A DNA stretch of 64,000 nucleotides from contig JAUIRK010001056.1 of the NCBI GenBank assembly GCA_030549495.1, positions 1,293,501-1,357,500 of the forward strand. Reading direction: 5' to 3'. Numbering within the stretch: the stretch's first letter is position 1; every line of letters begins with the position of its first letter. Below, piece after piece: positions 1 to 11,598 of this stretch. Source of the stretch: Nectonema munidae (Eukaryota > Nematomorpha > Nectonematoida > Nectonematidae). The notes under the pieces were generated by a model. The model did not search any database, was not told where the DNA came from, and was given only the letters and a program-made list of their open reading frames with translations. The translations under genes were made by a program, and so were the position numbers.

Positions 1-440
1 TATAGGTATTTTCACATCCTAAACGTAAAAAATGAGTCCAGAAATGAAACCAGCATGGCCGATTTAGTATAACGCATATATTTCATTGTAAAATTTGAAT
101 GAATGTTTTTGGAGATAATTTTTAGAAGTAAACCGCAAATTTGATTAACACTTATAGGTATTTCCAGATCCTAAACGTAAAAAAATGAGTCCAGAAATGA
201 AACCAGCATGGCCGATTTAGTATAATGCATATATTTTATGTAAAATGTGAAGGAATGTTTTTGGAGATAATTTTCAGAAGTAAACCGCAAATTTGATTAA
301 TACTTATAGGTATTTTCAAATCCTAAATGTAAAAAATGAGTTCAGAAATGAAAACAGCATGACCGATTTAATATAAAAACATATATTTTATGTAAAATTT
401 GAAGGTATATTTTATTAGATATATTTTTGATCAATCAAAA
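1..440. repeat. Tandem repeat, ~152-bp unit, about three copies
   Basis: Three head-to-tail copies can be read, each containing TATAGGTATTT, a GAGT(C/T)CAGAAATGAAA block, CAGCATG(G/A)CCGATTTA and AAACCGCAAATTTGATTAA. Successive starts near 1, 152 and 304 give the period. Similar but more diverged units lie at 56280-57130 and 61780-62430 in inverted orientation. Confidence 0.85.
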
Positions 441-798
441 TTTTGATTGACATTTTTTAAAAAGTAGCGATGATTATTGAAAAAATAAAATATATAAAGT
501 GTTATGCGTTCCAAACTGTATATAATTATAAATTTTCAGGGTATTATATAATATAGATCCTAATTTATAAGGTTAAGTACAGATAATGTCAAAATTTTGC
601 TGAAAAATTTTAATTTTTGATTTTGATTGACAGTTTTGGACATGAAGGGGTCATTCAACTACCATGAAAATGGTTTTAAAAGATGCAGCTAGCGATTTTA
701 GGAAAAGTCACAAAATTTGAAGTGATATGATTCAGCCAATTTTCTACAATTAATTTTTTAGTGAAAGGGGCATTTTACGCCCCCCAGCACTAATGGGG
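1..798 (-). mobile_element. Arm of a TTAA-flanked, piggyBac-type non-autonomous element (copy 1, cut by window edge)
   Basis: The segment ends in CCCAGCACTAATGGGG followed by TTAA at 799-802. Its sequence from about 540 to 798 is the reverse complement of the first ~250 bp of the complete element at 55886-58660, including the motif next to a poly-C stretch, so this is the same family in the opposite orientation. Bases 1-440 are tandem copies of a ~152-bp unit. The other end lies outside the window. No ORF is seen. TTAA target sites and a terminus beginning CCC are typical of piggyBac-mobilised elements (family knowledge); assignment to that superfamily is inferred from the ends alone. Confidence 0.7.
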
Positions 799-809
799 TT
801 AAGTTGTCT

Positions 810-1479
810 ATTTTTTATATGCACAATGTTTTTCAATTATTTTATTTATGTTCCAGAAGCAATAACTAAGAGTTTGATTTTCTGAGATCCAGTTGCATTT
901 GTTGCTAAAAGTATAGCTAAACGCTCTTTCAATTTTTTGTGTCCAGAAATAGATTTTCCAGTATTAGAAATCAAGGCTTTATTTTTGAACCGATAAACTC
1001 CTCTCGTCCGCGTTATAAATCTGTTCTTGACCTAAATTGTTTCCTTGCATAAGTAAATTCAAGGTGTGCTTACTTTCAAGTTCTACGTGTCATCAGTTAG
1101 ACGCCATCCAAAAATGCTGAGTTGTCGCGTACCTTATTTCTTTATAATTTTGTCTACCATCCTTGGGATGCTTTCAAATGTTTGTAGTTTTTTCCTAGTG
1201 GATAATCGACACTCTTCAGTAAACCAAGTGTACAAGTCATCTTCCATTTTATTATTGTTTCCAGCTAACATTGTCTTTTTTTGGCTTACTTTTTATTTAT
1301 GAAGGTACTAGTTGTGAACTTTACAATCTTTCCGTTCTGTTTTTTAATATCTGTAATAGTAGATTGACCATCTTAGGCTAATCTTGCTGCTACCGCTCCT
1401 GAATTAAGTCCTTTCATAAAAAATTTTTGACATTCAAAGAAAGAACATTACGTTTTGTCTTTATGATTTTGTCAGACAT
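810..1479 (-). pseudogene. Tigger/Jerky-type (pogo superfamily) transposase fragment
   Basis: Reading the minus strand from an ATG at 1479 gives a CENP-B-like N-terminus (MSDKIIKTKRNVLSLN), a helix-turn-helix stretch containing STITDIKKQNGKIVKF, and a second DNA-binding part containing LKASQGW. Near 980-850 the frame reads GHKKLKERLAILLATNATG then LLVI, the start of the DDE domain of Tigger/Jerky proteins. Several stops and frame changes separate the blocks and much of the DDE domain is missing, so it is a dead DNA-transposon copy. The fragment stops within about 10 bp of the TTAA flanking the element at 1-798, which suggests that element jumped into it. Family recognition is by eye. Confidence 0.7.
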
Positions 1480-2010
1480 TTTGAAAGTTAGTAAAAACTA
1501 TATGAAAAAAGAAAAATAAACAAGAAAGAAATAAAAAATAAATCTTAACTTCAATATAAAAATGTTAATAAATTATTATTAGTAAAATAGAACTTTTAAA
1601 CTTAGGAGTTCTTTGTAATGATAAAATAATAATAGTTCTGCATAAAAAAGTACTAACAAGCTTGTTGAACGAAGTAAAGAAAAGCATCCTTCGCGCTATA
1701 ATTATTTTTTCACCGCTTTTCGTATAGACAGAGAAGTATCATTGAGACACTTTCAAATGCAAACATACATACATATATATATATAAGGTAGAGATATAGA
1801 TACAAAATAGGGAGTATTTCGTGATCGACACTTACAATCTGGGTTTAAGCGTGCACACTGCACAATATATCTAATAAGATTGGTACATAAATCTACATAC
1901 ATGTCTAATAAACTTTTCACTTGATATTAAAATGTGAGGTAATTTAGCTTTCGGCTTTTTTAAAATTAATTTCTGAATATATATATATATACATAAAAAC
2001 ACACACACAC
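1480..2010. other. AT-rich intergenic stretch with microsatellites
   Basis: No coding signal is seen. Simple repeats occur: an (AT)n tract near 1769-1783 and (AT)n followed by (CA)n at 1977-2011. Confidence 0.6.
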
Positions 2011-2576
2011 ATAAAGAAGCGTTTTATGCAATAAGACGAAAAGCTACCTTACTTATTGCTGCTGCTGTTGATGCTGACTTGGAGCGATACGCAAACATCA
2101 AATGCGAAATAAATAAGAAAGTATACAAAATTTCATGCTTCGTTTCGCATATGCGCGCAATGAAGGTGCGAATAGATGGAAATGAGTGTGTGAGAGAGTG
2201 AGTGTGAGTGAGTGGGTTAAGACATTTGCATAGCAGCAACAGCAACAGCATCTCATTTGTGATTCCATTTCAAATGAATTTTGCATGAAGAAGCAGCACC
2301 AGGCATGGAGATTTAGCAGCAACTTTCTTCCTCCATTTACTTGACTTGCAGTATATTTACTTTTTGCAAACTCTTTCTCGTTGGCAAAGTTTGAGCTGAG
2401 TGCATTCGCAAAAGCCTGCTCCCCCCACCCACATGAACTTCACTGAGCCAAGGAAAACACACTCCAACTCCTACAGCTACAACCTAGAAAAGAGTAATCA
2501 CGCACACTTTAATGGATTCTCCTTTGCCAAGTGCAAAACCTTTAGCAGCAACAACATTCCCTGTAGCTTGCACGAG
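2011..2576 (+). CDS. Candidate first exon of the bHLH gene (coding part 2433-2576)
   Basis: This block is visibly richer in G+C than its surroundings. From ATG at 2433 a frame of 48 codons (beginning MNFTEPRKTHSNSYSYN and ending SLHE) runs to 2576, where it meets a strong splice donor, GAG|GTAAGC. The exon ends in phase 0, which matches the phase-0 start of the exon at 16036. The peptide is rich in Ser, Asn and Lys and has no recognised domain. An alternative GTG-initiated reading from 2400 is less likely. Joining it to the bHLH gene would need a 13.5-kb intron containing the whole piggyBac/hAT pile; other exons may lie between, or it may belong to a different gene. Upstream, 2160-2240 holds GAGTGTGAGTGA-type and AGCAAC-type simple repeats, as often seen near 5' UTRs. 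Confidence 0.4.
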
Positions 2577-3150
2577 GTAAGCTACCCCAATTTATGCACT
2601 CGCTATGTTCCTTGTCGAGTTTAGCTTTCTTCGAGATTGCAGTCCTTCCAATGACTGCTTGGCGCCATTTTGTTTGTTTGCTGGTTAATTTTGTTAATTG
2701 ACTTATTAGTCAATTAGTTAATTAATTAGTATTTATGTTATTGTATACCGAAAAGTTAAAAAATGCCTGCCGGAATGAAACGTTAAAAAAGACTAGCATT
2801 TCCTATTAACTTCTTTTAAACTATATAAAGCAAACATAATTAAAAAAAAATAAATGAGAATATTAGTCAAAATATAAACAAAATATCTGTGTAAATAAAA
2901 TTAAAACTGTGTAGTAATTATAATTTTTAAAATATCATTTTAAAAGATTCATTTGTTCTAGTCTTGTTCGATAAGTTGACTTTACATACTTCAATTTTGA
3001 AGATGATTATTAACAAACATAAGTTGTATGAAAGAGTGATGTCATACCAGCAACAAATTTCTTCGAGGTTTGGAATTCAGTTAAACAACAATAAAGTTCC
3101 ACAATTTTTTTCTCTATTATTTATTTATAACATTTCATTTGATTGTAAAT
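2577..3150. other. AT-rich non-coding stretch
   Basis: Contains a TAATTAGTTAATTAG-type low-complexity patch at about 2695-2730. A short open frame at 2964-3173 has no recognisable content. Probably the start of the long first intron of the bHLH gene, if the exon at 2433-2576 is real. Confidence 0.5.
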
Positions 3151-3985
3151 CAATAAGTTCTAAATATAATTAAACTGGCACAGCATTTAAGTTGCAATCA
3201 AATCTGAAACAGAAAATTTTCAATATTAACTTTATCCTGATTTTCAAATATTTCTGAATTCAATCCACGGATAATTTTTTTAGGAAAATCAATATTAATA
3301 CTTCCAATAATTGTAGAGCAAAATTCTTTGAAACATTGAAAAGGAGAAAATCTTTTTTTTTCAATCGTGTTTCAGATAATAAAAGTTTTCTTTCAAATAA
3401 GATTATCTCTTCCCTAAAGTTTTAAATTTAATTCATTCATTCAATAAAAATGTTAATTTTGATAGCCAAATAGGATTACAGATCAATGGATTTGCTTTCT
3501 TTTTTAGTAAGAAAAATTTTATTTCGAAGCTTAAAAAATCGAAATAAAACTTTACCACAACTGAGCCATCTTAGGGCTGAGTGAAAAGGCAAGTCTAAAA
3601 ATTTTGAATCAACATTTTCAAGAAAAGTGTGAAACTGGCAATGATTTTTTGCCTGTCCTCTAATGAAGTTTACAACAGAAACCACTGTTTTCAGCACACA
3701 AGAACACCTAAATCTTTTCCACCTAACGTTTGTTGATGTAAAAGACAGTAAAAAAATTGGACTTGGAATTGCCAAATCTTCTAATTTAGTTTAATCGGCC
3801 ACCTATATTTTTCCTCCATCATCTGTAACACCTCGTAGTTGATTCCATTGAAGGTTTTGCAAAATGTTCTCAATTTTTATAAAAATGTCTTTTCGAGTCG
3901 TTGTATCATGCATCCTACAAATTGAGACTAATTCTTCTCTGAAAGTCAGAATTAACACAACGATTAAAAAAATTGGACAAAACAT
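3150..3985 (-). pseudogene. hAT-superfamily transposase fossil (GTF2IRD2/ZBED-like)
   Basis: Read from 3985 downward the frame gives FREELVSI...DTTTRKDIF, then LRGVTDDGG, matching the hAT block FxEEL...TTxxxIF...GVTTDGAPAM. From about 3775 the next block reads VVNFIRGQAKNHCQFHTFL followed by HSALRWLSCGKVL, the classical hAT 'RWLSRGKVL' region seen in GTF2IRD2-like proteins, and ends near 3440 with WLSKLTFLL (usual WLxDLAFL). The order N to C is as expected. Multiple stops and frame changes show it is dead. The N-terminal zinc-finger (BED) part and the dimerisation tail are not seen, and no flanking terminal repeats could be identified. Confidence 0.75.
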
Positions 3986-4774
3986 CCTAGAGCAGATATA
4001 TTAAAACCGAAAAATTTGCTGTCTTTTTCTTTTGGCAACTGATGCAATACACATTTTTGAGATGAATCCCTTTAATGATTAATTTGAATCCTGACTTTTC
4101 GATCTTAAGCGATTAGTTCCTATTCTTAGTTATTAGAATTAGTTTGTTAAACTTGTTTATTAGTGAGTTGAATGGTGATTAGTTAGTCGGTATTCCTTCG
4201 CCAAAATGAGGTATACCAAAGGATTCTACACAAACGCCATATGAAACGTCATATTAGCATTTTGCAAATGAATTTTAAAATATTGAAGGATATTCAGAAG
4301 GATTTGATTGAAGTGGATTTAACTTAAAACTGGAAAAAATTAAAATAGGAATTTTTTAACAAGAAAAAATAAAATACTTTATCATGATAAAAGGCGTAAT
4401 ATCGACAAACTTGATTAAAATATAAACTTCAAGTTAGGACTCCAACTGGATTCCAAGAACTGTCGTTGAGGAGGAGAGAAGTTGGAAGAAGAAGAAGAAG
4501 AAGTTTATTTGAAACAAAACTTGAGTGACACAATGATTACATAATGTATTAATGATTATAATTTAAGTGAGTGGAATCAAACTCCATCAATGTTTGAATT
4601 TTAAAAATCAAAAGGTGACACATTAAAATTACCATAACAAAAAAAACACAGAAAAAAAATATGTATGTATAAATAAAAAAAAAATTGTGCAATCCAAAAG
4701 GCCTATGAGCCGCAAAAAAAGATTTTCTAGAATTTCTTTTTAGGAGGGGTATCATTTTTATATTTACCGTAATT
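3986..4774. other. Non-coding stretch with simple repeats
   Basis: No gene seen. There is a TTAGTTATTAG-rich patch at 4120-4190 and a (GAA)n tract at 4484-4502. Confidence 0.5.
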
Positions 4775-4925
4775 AGGGGGTGTGGGTGGGGTTGGTTAGA
4801 TGATGAATTGGATAACTCAAAGTCTTGGCTTCGATACCACATCAAGCCTGCGTTCCTCATTATTGCGATTCAAGCAGCGCAATTGTGCCTTTTCGATGAA
4901 AACACCCCACGGTACCTTTGCCTCG
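4775..4925 (+). mobile_element. tRNA-derived SINE, family A, copy 1
   Basis: Contains a degenerate tRNA head: A-box-like GTTGGTTAGATGATG at 4790-4804 and B-box-like GGCTTCGATACCAC near 4828-4841, followed by the shared tail CAATTGTGCC, TTTTCGATGAAAACACCCCA and CGGTACCTTT. The same order occurs at 21951, 22316, 30050 and 41140. RNA polymerase III internal promoters of this type are known for tRNA-derived SINEs; retroposition would need a LINE partner, none of which is seen here. Confidence 0.75.
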
Positions 4926-4958
4926 AGATAACATTTTCTTGCCATCAAACCACACGTC

Positions 4959-5230
4959 CAGTGGCGGATCCAGAAATTTCTTATAGGGGGGCCGAAATCT
5001 ATTTAAATTTTTTGCAATTTTGCTAAAAGTCTTCAGAGAATACGACAGCTGTATTATGTCTTTTAGAATTTGACTTGTCATATCGTTGATTTAAACGTTA
5101 TCAACTACCAACAAGTATTGTTTTAGGAAAAAGCAAAATTAGTAAGGGTAATTTTCGAAGCCATTTTTCAAGGGGGGGGGGGGGGAGGGGTTAGTCCCAT
5201 GAGCCCCCCCCCCACTTGGATTCGCCACTG
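4959..5230. mobile_element. Complete hAT MITE, 272 bp, with 8-bp target duplication
   Basis: The ends are CAGTGGCGGATCC and GGATTCGCCACTG, an inverted repeat with one mismatch, and the 8-bp sequence CACACGTC is duplicated exactly on both sides (4951-4958 and 5231-5238). Eight-base duplications and CAGxGGCG ends define hAT elements. The interior has G and C homopolymer runs close to the ends and no ORF. The exact duplication suggests a fairly recent insertion. Confidence 0.93.
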
Positions 5231-5238
5231 CACACGTC

Positions 5239-6820
5239 AATTTAGTATAAAAAATATAAGAAAATTTTTTTTGTAATTTGAAATACACCTATCAAATTAT
5301 CTAATTTTGGAGTATGCAAAAAGGCAGCTGGCATATGTGCGTACTTTAGAAATCAGGGCTTAAATTTTTCGGGATATAACAGATTCCACCCTTTCACATA
5401 TTATTTATTGCTTGAGCAATAAGAGTATTGTAAAAATATTTAAAAAGTTAGAACAAATAAAATGATTAAAATATTTTAATTAATTCCTAAAATAAAAGGG
5501 TAATGTGGTGTGAGTGTCTGAAAGTAGAGACATGGCTCCTTAGGAGACTATATCAAAAACATGGGCCAAAAGCATATTACTACTATCAGCATATTCTCTC
5601 AATCTTTGTTTATAATTTATAAGCTAGCAATGACACCTATACTGCCTGCCTACATAGAGAAGAATGTTAGTGTGAAAATATTTATTCAGCATCTTCCTTA
5701 CAAGATTGACATGTCGCTTCCTTCTCTAATTTGTTAAAATTTTCTCCACTAAATCTCTATATTTTTCAACTTCTGGAGGGATAGTTCAGCATGCATTACC
5801 TTATACTCATGTATGTAAATAAGAAGCATATATATTCAGTAATGATTTATAGGCTCAGAAAAGCATGACCCTCTTAAAGTTATTTTAGTGCCCTTTAAAC
5901 TCCACATAAAATTTGTAAATCTGTTTTCTAACATAATTTTAAATTGTAGTGTGTGTTTTTATGCGTAAACCTTTCAGGACCAATGTTCTACGAGTGTCTG
6001 AAGAAATGAAAAGCATCTGCTTTAAATATATGAAATTCCGTTTAAAAGAAGTCATTCGATTCGTCCTCAAATTGCGGTCCTAAAGCGGTACGTTTATACA
6101 CAGTGGAACCTTGGATTTCATGTAAAGTGGCTTACAAAAATCTTTGCCAACAAATATAAACTCACCTCACCCAACATATATAACAAATATAATCTCAGAT
6201 TTTGGATCCTTGTATACTTTACACAACAATAATAATAATAATCGGTAAAAAGTGGATAAAAGCAAGCTCTAATCTTTTTCATATTGAGTGATATTATCCA
6301 AGTGCCAATTATCAATATGATGTCAATAACGCATTGATTAACTAAAAGTAATATAGAAAAAATAAAAAAGTAGTCTTTTGATTTTTAAATTATTGGAAAC
6401 AAAAGTTTATTCAGTATATAATTTGCAACATTTTGACGTATCACAGGTCATGTTTCGATTGAATCATTGTATAAATATCAATGGCAAACACGTATCAAGA
6501 TTTAGCGTGTTTTAAAAATCAATATTAACTTCGGGAGAATGTTTATTCATCTAAGTTGGTGGTATCAACCTTAATGGATACGATGAGTGAACAGAAGGCG
6601 GGTAGAGATGACTTAAAATCGTATAAAAATAATAAATGCCGAATGATTCTAACAAAACGCTAAGGTCACTGTTAATAATAATTAGAAGATTCGATCGGTA
6701 CAAGTTAATATGAAAACAATTTGTAATTTTGGCTGTATCGATTTATTTAGCTGCCTATACGGTAAATTACATTTCATAGGGTTTTTGGAATAGAAAGATA
6801 TTTTACCCCATGGAGTGTAA
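5239..6820. other. Intergenic or intronic stretch without recognised gene
   Basis: AT-rich with no convincing ORF. At 5975-6085 there is a dispersed repeat (AAGAAATGAAAA...AAATATATGAAATTC...GATTCGTC) also seen at 23780-23870 and, weakly, at 30810-30880. (AAT)n occurs at 6226-6242. Confidence 0.5.
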
Positions 6821-7700
6821 CAGGGGCGGATCCAGAAATTTCTTATAGGGGGAGGGGGCAAAATCTATTTAAATTTTTTGCAATTTTGCTAAAAGTCTTC
6901 AGAGAATACGACACCTGTATTATGTCTTTTAGAATCAGGAATTACCTATGTTTTCATATTTTTAACATTATTTTGCCATGAATAAATTGCAAAAATCTTT
7001 TAATAAATATTGACCTCCACGGGGACCCTTTGAAATAAAAACTATCCTTTTTTTAAGTAGTATTTTTAATTATATCAAAGTCTATGAGAGAAAATAACCA
7101 CAAAGATACAATATTAATAAATTCAATAAAATTGCTTTTACAAATTGAAGAGAAGTCAAAAAATATTATATAATTTAACCTTAACTGACCCTTAAAAAGT
7201 GAAAGTACTTAATTCTGGAGTAAAAACCATTATTCACCACGTGAAGTTTAAAAATGTTTTTCTTTTATCAAAATTTGGTATCTTATTTTAAAATATTAAT
7301 GTTACTAAAGTGATAAAAATTGATCAATTTCTTTTGTATTTAAAATAGTTTTTTTTGTTAACTTATAGTAGAAGAGAGTGAATAATTTTGACAAAATACA
7401 ATATTAAATTCAATAAAATTTCTTAAAAAAATTGAAGAGAAAAAAGAAATGCTATATTAACTAACCTTAACTGACAGATCAAATTTGAAAGTTGTCAGTT
7501 TTTAAATATAAACAATTTTTTACCACGTGAAGTGTAAAAACACTTTTGTCTTTTACTAAATTCTGAAATCTAATTTTAAAAATGTTAAAAAAAGTTACTA
7601 AAGTTATCAAAAGAATATATTGACCCCACTGACCTTTAAAATATAAAAGTATTAACATATTTTTAAAACAGACTTTTGAAAACTTTTATAAACCATTGAT
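6821..7700 (+). mobile_element. hAT-type element, left end clear, right end not found
   Basis: CAGGGGCGGATCCAGAAATT at 6821 is the same terminus as the MITE at 4959, and the next ~100 bp (through the TATTATGTCTTTTAGAAT block) match that element closely. Beyond it is a longer interior with two diverged copies of a ~310-bp unit (around 7110-7330 and 7420-7620, sharing CCACGTGAAGT(G/T)TAAAAA and CCTTAACTGAC). No transposase is seen and no matching GGATCCGCC right end or duplication of GAGTGTAA was located, so the right boundary is a guess. Confidence 0.55.
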
Positions 7701-9366
7701 GTTTGAATACGAAAAAACAACAATGTAAAATCGCGAAGTTTATTTCTGGTTTTACATTGAAAGGGAAAAGTGGACTGACCCTACAAATAAACAGATATAT
7801 CAAATAACGGTGATTTTTTTCAAAGTAAATTGAATATCAAAAAACTTTCTTAAAGTTGAAATAAACAGTATAAAACAGTATAAAGCAAAACAGCACTTTT
7901 AACATATTACTCTTGGAAAATGCTTGGAAAAGTATAGTTGCCATTTAATTGTAACTTGGAATGTAGAGCAATATAAGTAATGTATACTTAGAAAACCTTT
8001 TTATCTAGTTTCATGTCAAAAGACGATGGCGTTTTTTTTAAAAACAAATCAATACACATATAATCTTTACTAGTAACCTTTTCAACCAAATTTTGCATTG
8101 AAAGTATAGGGAGATCATCAGCTTTTATCACATTACATCAAAATTTAAAATTTTTATAAAATAAAAATATTCGCATAGCCATCTCTATTTATAGGAATGT
8201 AAGACGTCATTATATCTTTGAAAAAAAATTAATACACGTTGGATGGTGTGGCGAAAAAGACGGTATCTCTATATGCTGCGTACGTAATAAAGTATTGTTT
8301 GACTGGCAAACGAACGGGAAAACAAAAAAATATACAGAAAAACCTTGACAGACTACTTATATATGTGAATGTTGACATTTTTACATGTAAGAAAATGCCT
8401 TAGCAGTCATTAAAACAAGTTGAAATTTGACAAGCTAAGTGAGAATGATGTTTTTTTCTAACACATAAAATTTCAAGTAAAGCGAATGAAAAATAAAATT
8501 ATGTATTGGAATGATCGTCTATAGATAGATAGATAAGATAGATAGATTGATAGTTAGATAGATAGGTAGAGACATTTTATCACTTAAAATTCACTCATCA
8601 TACCTGCAGAGTTCATCAGTTTTTACACATTTCATCATAACACGTTAAATATTAACGAAAAATAATAATCATTCCATTTCGTTAATGTACGAATGATCAT
8701 CATATAGCAAGTTTTCTACGTTTGTAATATACCTTAAAAAGTCGATTGTTCACTGTACTAATCATTATTTCACACCTTGTTATTGATTTATGCGCATTAC
8801 TATATAGCATTTCTCACTGATTATATTACAGCCATAATAAATATTAATGCAAAAAAGGATAATATATACGCAAAACTGAATACATTTACGTTTATGTTCT
8901 ATAGAGTCTTTACACCTCTGTAAGTATTTCGAGACTAAATTTAAGACAATTCTTATGATGCTTATAACTTTTTCATTTCTTAATTAATTTTATGACGAAA
9001 TACACCAAATTAAAGCTTATTTTATGGACCTTAAAATTATACAAGTCACACATGAAAAATTTTAAATACTAAATTAAAACTTCTTATTTCCAAAATTGGA
9101 TAATTTTAGCAAAAATATTTTGTTGACTTGATAAAATTTAACAAAAAAATTTTCTATGCCATGAAATCTTCCCGAAAACCCTCGCTGTACGCTAATGGAA
9201 GTTTTACATCAAAGGAAATCTTGAATTCAATTTTAACAAACAAAAAACTATGCAACCTATATAAAAAATATTTCGTAAATTTAATATTTATCAATAAAAA
9301 TTTCAAGGGATGGTCTATTTTTCATTCGAACAAAAAAATATACGAAAAAAGCTATTTTAATATCTA
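7701..9366. other. AT-rich stretch without recognised gene
   Basis: No coding evidence. A GATA-type microsatellite lies at 8520-8572. An open frame at 9128-9370 is Lys/Asn/Phe-rich and looks like chance coding in AT-rich DNA. Confidence 0.5.
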
Positions 9367-9484
9367 TTAACGCCATCTATAACTACAAAAAACCTTTCTA
9401 ATTCAATATATGTTATAAAAAAGTGATCAAATGTGAAAAGTATCAAAAAAGAATGTTTCAAATAAAATCAAGAATGGAAAAAAG

Positions 9485-10020
9485 TTATAAATGAGCATAT
9501 TTGCATATTTTCACATTCAGTTCAAATAAATATTGTATGATTTTTACAGATATATCTTTCGCAGCTTTTACATTTTCGTGTTCCCCTTTTCCTTGGTTTA
9601 CAGTTATCAATAAAAAAGTACCATCTTCCACTTGAGGAAACGTTTGGTCCATGAGACTTGTTGAATACATCATAAAAAGTGAGAAGATTTCTAGTGACAT
9701 TTCTAGTTGAAGAATTATCACATCTAATTCGCATCGATTTTTCGTTGAGAAGCAGAGATAAACTTCTGAAGAAACACTTTCTCCCTCATCTCCTAACATG
9801 AGGGTATATATTAGGCCTATTTGTTTTCAATATAAGCCAGCTATCATTAGCTGCTATATCAAAAAACTTAGTAAAGATTGCTAATGGCCATTTTCTGCCT
9901 GCTTTATAACAGCTACAATCTCTAGGCATTTTATTGAAAATGTCGACTCCTCCCTTATACTTATTATAATCTAAAATAGTTTCAGGTTTTATTTTTTTTG
10001 CCAATTGTTTGAATTATTGT
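9485..10020 (-). pseudogene. piggyBac-like transposase, C-terminal part
   Basis: From about 10004 downward the frame reads IKPETILDYNKYKGGVDIFN and then RKWPLAIFTKFFDIAAN, the known piggyBac signatures YNxxKGGVDxxD and RRWPxxxFxxxxDIA. A frame change follows, then a cysteine-rich tail CKPRKRGTRKCKSCERYICK with a following His, which is the C-terminal zinc-binding region of piggyBac transposases. The N-terminal part lies at 13924-14783; the intervening DNA is two hAT insertions. Frame changes within both halves show the copy is inactive. Confidence 0.85.
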
Positions 10021-10088
10021 GAGGTGCTGACTAGACAAAAGATACACTGGTTTGAGGTTTTTTTTCGAATGTTTCTCAGGGATGTGGA

Positions 10089-10480
10089 CCCCCCCCCCCC
10101 CCCCCCCCCCAGTTTTTTGGCTGGACCCCATGTTGGCCTCTCCATATCATATACCTATTTTACTGGATATAAAATTTACTCGAATCTTTTTGAGTGGGTT
10201 TTGCATCGAGGGGAAGAAATATCTCTCTTATCTGGACGGGTGAATCTTAGACCAAGAGCACACTTTATTTGAGGTCTCTGCTGGCATCGGAATGTGAGAG
10301 CACCAACCAAATTGATTATAAAAAACTAAAGTTTCAGAATTCTAAATATTGAAAAGTAATTCTCATGAAAAAAATTTATAAGTTTTAAATTTTTTAGTTT
10401 TAAACCTATTTCTTTACAACTTTTTAAAAACTTGGCCCTTGTTTGGCCCCCTCACTTTTGAAAATCTAAAACCGCCACTG
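10089..10480. mobile_element. hAT MITE inside the piggyBac element, 392 bp
   Basis: GATGTGGA is duplicated exactly at 10081-10088 and 10481-10488. The right end reads CCGCCACTG, the usual hAT terminus. At the left the element begins directly with a run of 22 C residues instead of CAGTGGCGG, so the first bases have been lost or replaced by the homopolymer. The interior is non-coding. Confidence 0.85.
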
Positions 10481-10891
10481 GATGTGGATACTTAGGGAGC
10501 AGGGGCGCACATATGTGTTTTCAGGGGGGCGAAAATGACCTTCGCCCCCCCCCCCCCCAATAATTTTCTATAAGTAAGAGTTGCTGCTTGTTTATAAAAC
10601 ATGTATGATGATCACTAGAAGGAATGCAGACTTTCGAATCAATCAAACATCATGCCAAGCTACTCTAAAATTCCTATCGAACATATTTTACAGACGATGC
10701 GTGAGAGCTATATAATAATAATAATCCATTTCTTCAATATGCACACAGGTCCCAGAGCAAACACATGTTGATGATCCACTAGATTTTCTCATCTTCTGTC
10801 ACAGTGATTCTATTTCTCTTTCTGTCTCCTTTGTTTATTCAAGCCCTCTTCTCTTGTTAAGCTCTCCTATCTCATTCAACTCTCTTCTCTC

Positions 10892-11088
10892 TAGTGTCGT
10901 AGCTAGGCTGGGGCATGAGGGGCCGTGCCCACACTCCTATGTACCGCATGGTGCCGCCATGCATCTTATGCGATATCAGTTTGTGAAAATTTCTCCAATG
11001 AAAGGATCAAGAAAGTAAATAATGTTGCGCAAGTTTTTTGTTTTTAAATTGTGCCCCTTCTATAAACTTTTTTTTGGCTACACCACTA
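10892..11088. mobile_element. Short hAT-like MITE (197 bp)
   Basis: Left end TAGTGTCGTAGCTAGG and right end TTGGCTACACCACTA are imperfect inverted repeats (TAGTGNNGTAGC core). Flanks CTTCTCTC and ATTCTGTC agree at 6 of 8 positions, a plausible decayed duplication. No coding content. Confidence 0.6.
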
Positions 11089-11598
11089 ATTCTGTCTATT
11101 TTGAATTTAGAGTTAAATTAAAATAGTTTTCAATCGTTCAATTTTATATCAAAGAAATATTGTTAGACTCGCGTTAAGAATTTTTTTTTTCAACAAAAGT
11201 CATAATCTTTATCACTACGTTTGTTACATTTTGTAACATTTGAAAACTTTAATTTTTTCAAGTCAAGAAATTTTTTTCAATAGTTATTTGGGAATGAATA
11301 TTTTGACTATCTATTCAGTTTAAAAGCAAGAATGCTCTATTTGTTAATATTTGAGCAGAGATATTTTTTATAATGTTCGATTGTTAAATTTTATAAGTAA
11401 CACTGTACATATAATTAATTAAATCTTTTTTTAAGAAAATTTATTATAATAAAAATATAATATCGAAACAAAATGTTTCAGTTGTTTAAAATGTGCTTAA
11501 TCTATTTATGACAGCTGTCAGAATTTTATTTGTAGACAAATATTCAAAAAAAAACGCAATGATTTTCCTTTCTCGTATACTTTGATTTATGTTAGTTT

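Noticed and set aside
2024-2322. Two overlapping minus-strand ORFs rich in Leu/Cys and Thr/His/Ser
   Set aside because: They are translations of simple repeats (AGCAAC, GAGTGTGAGTGA) and lie opposite the likely 5' exon.
9128-9370. 80-codon ORF beside the piggyBac fragment
   Set aside because: Not similar to any part of piggyBac transposase and dominated by Lys, Asn, Ile and Phe codons.
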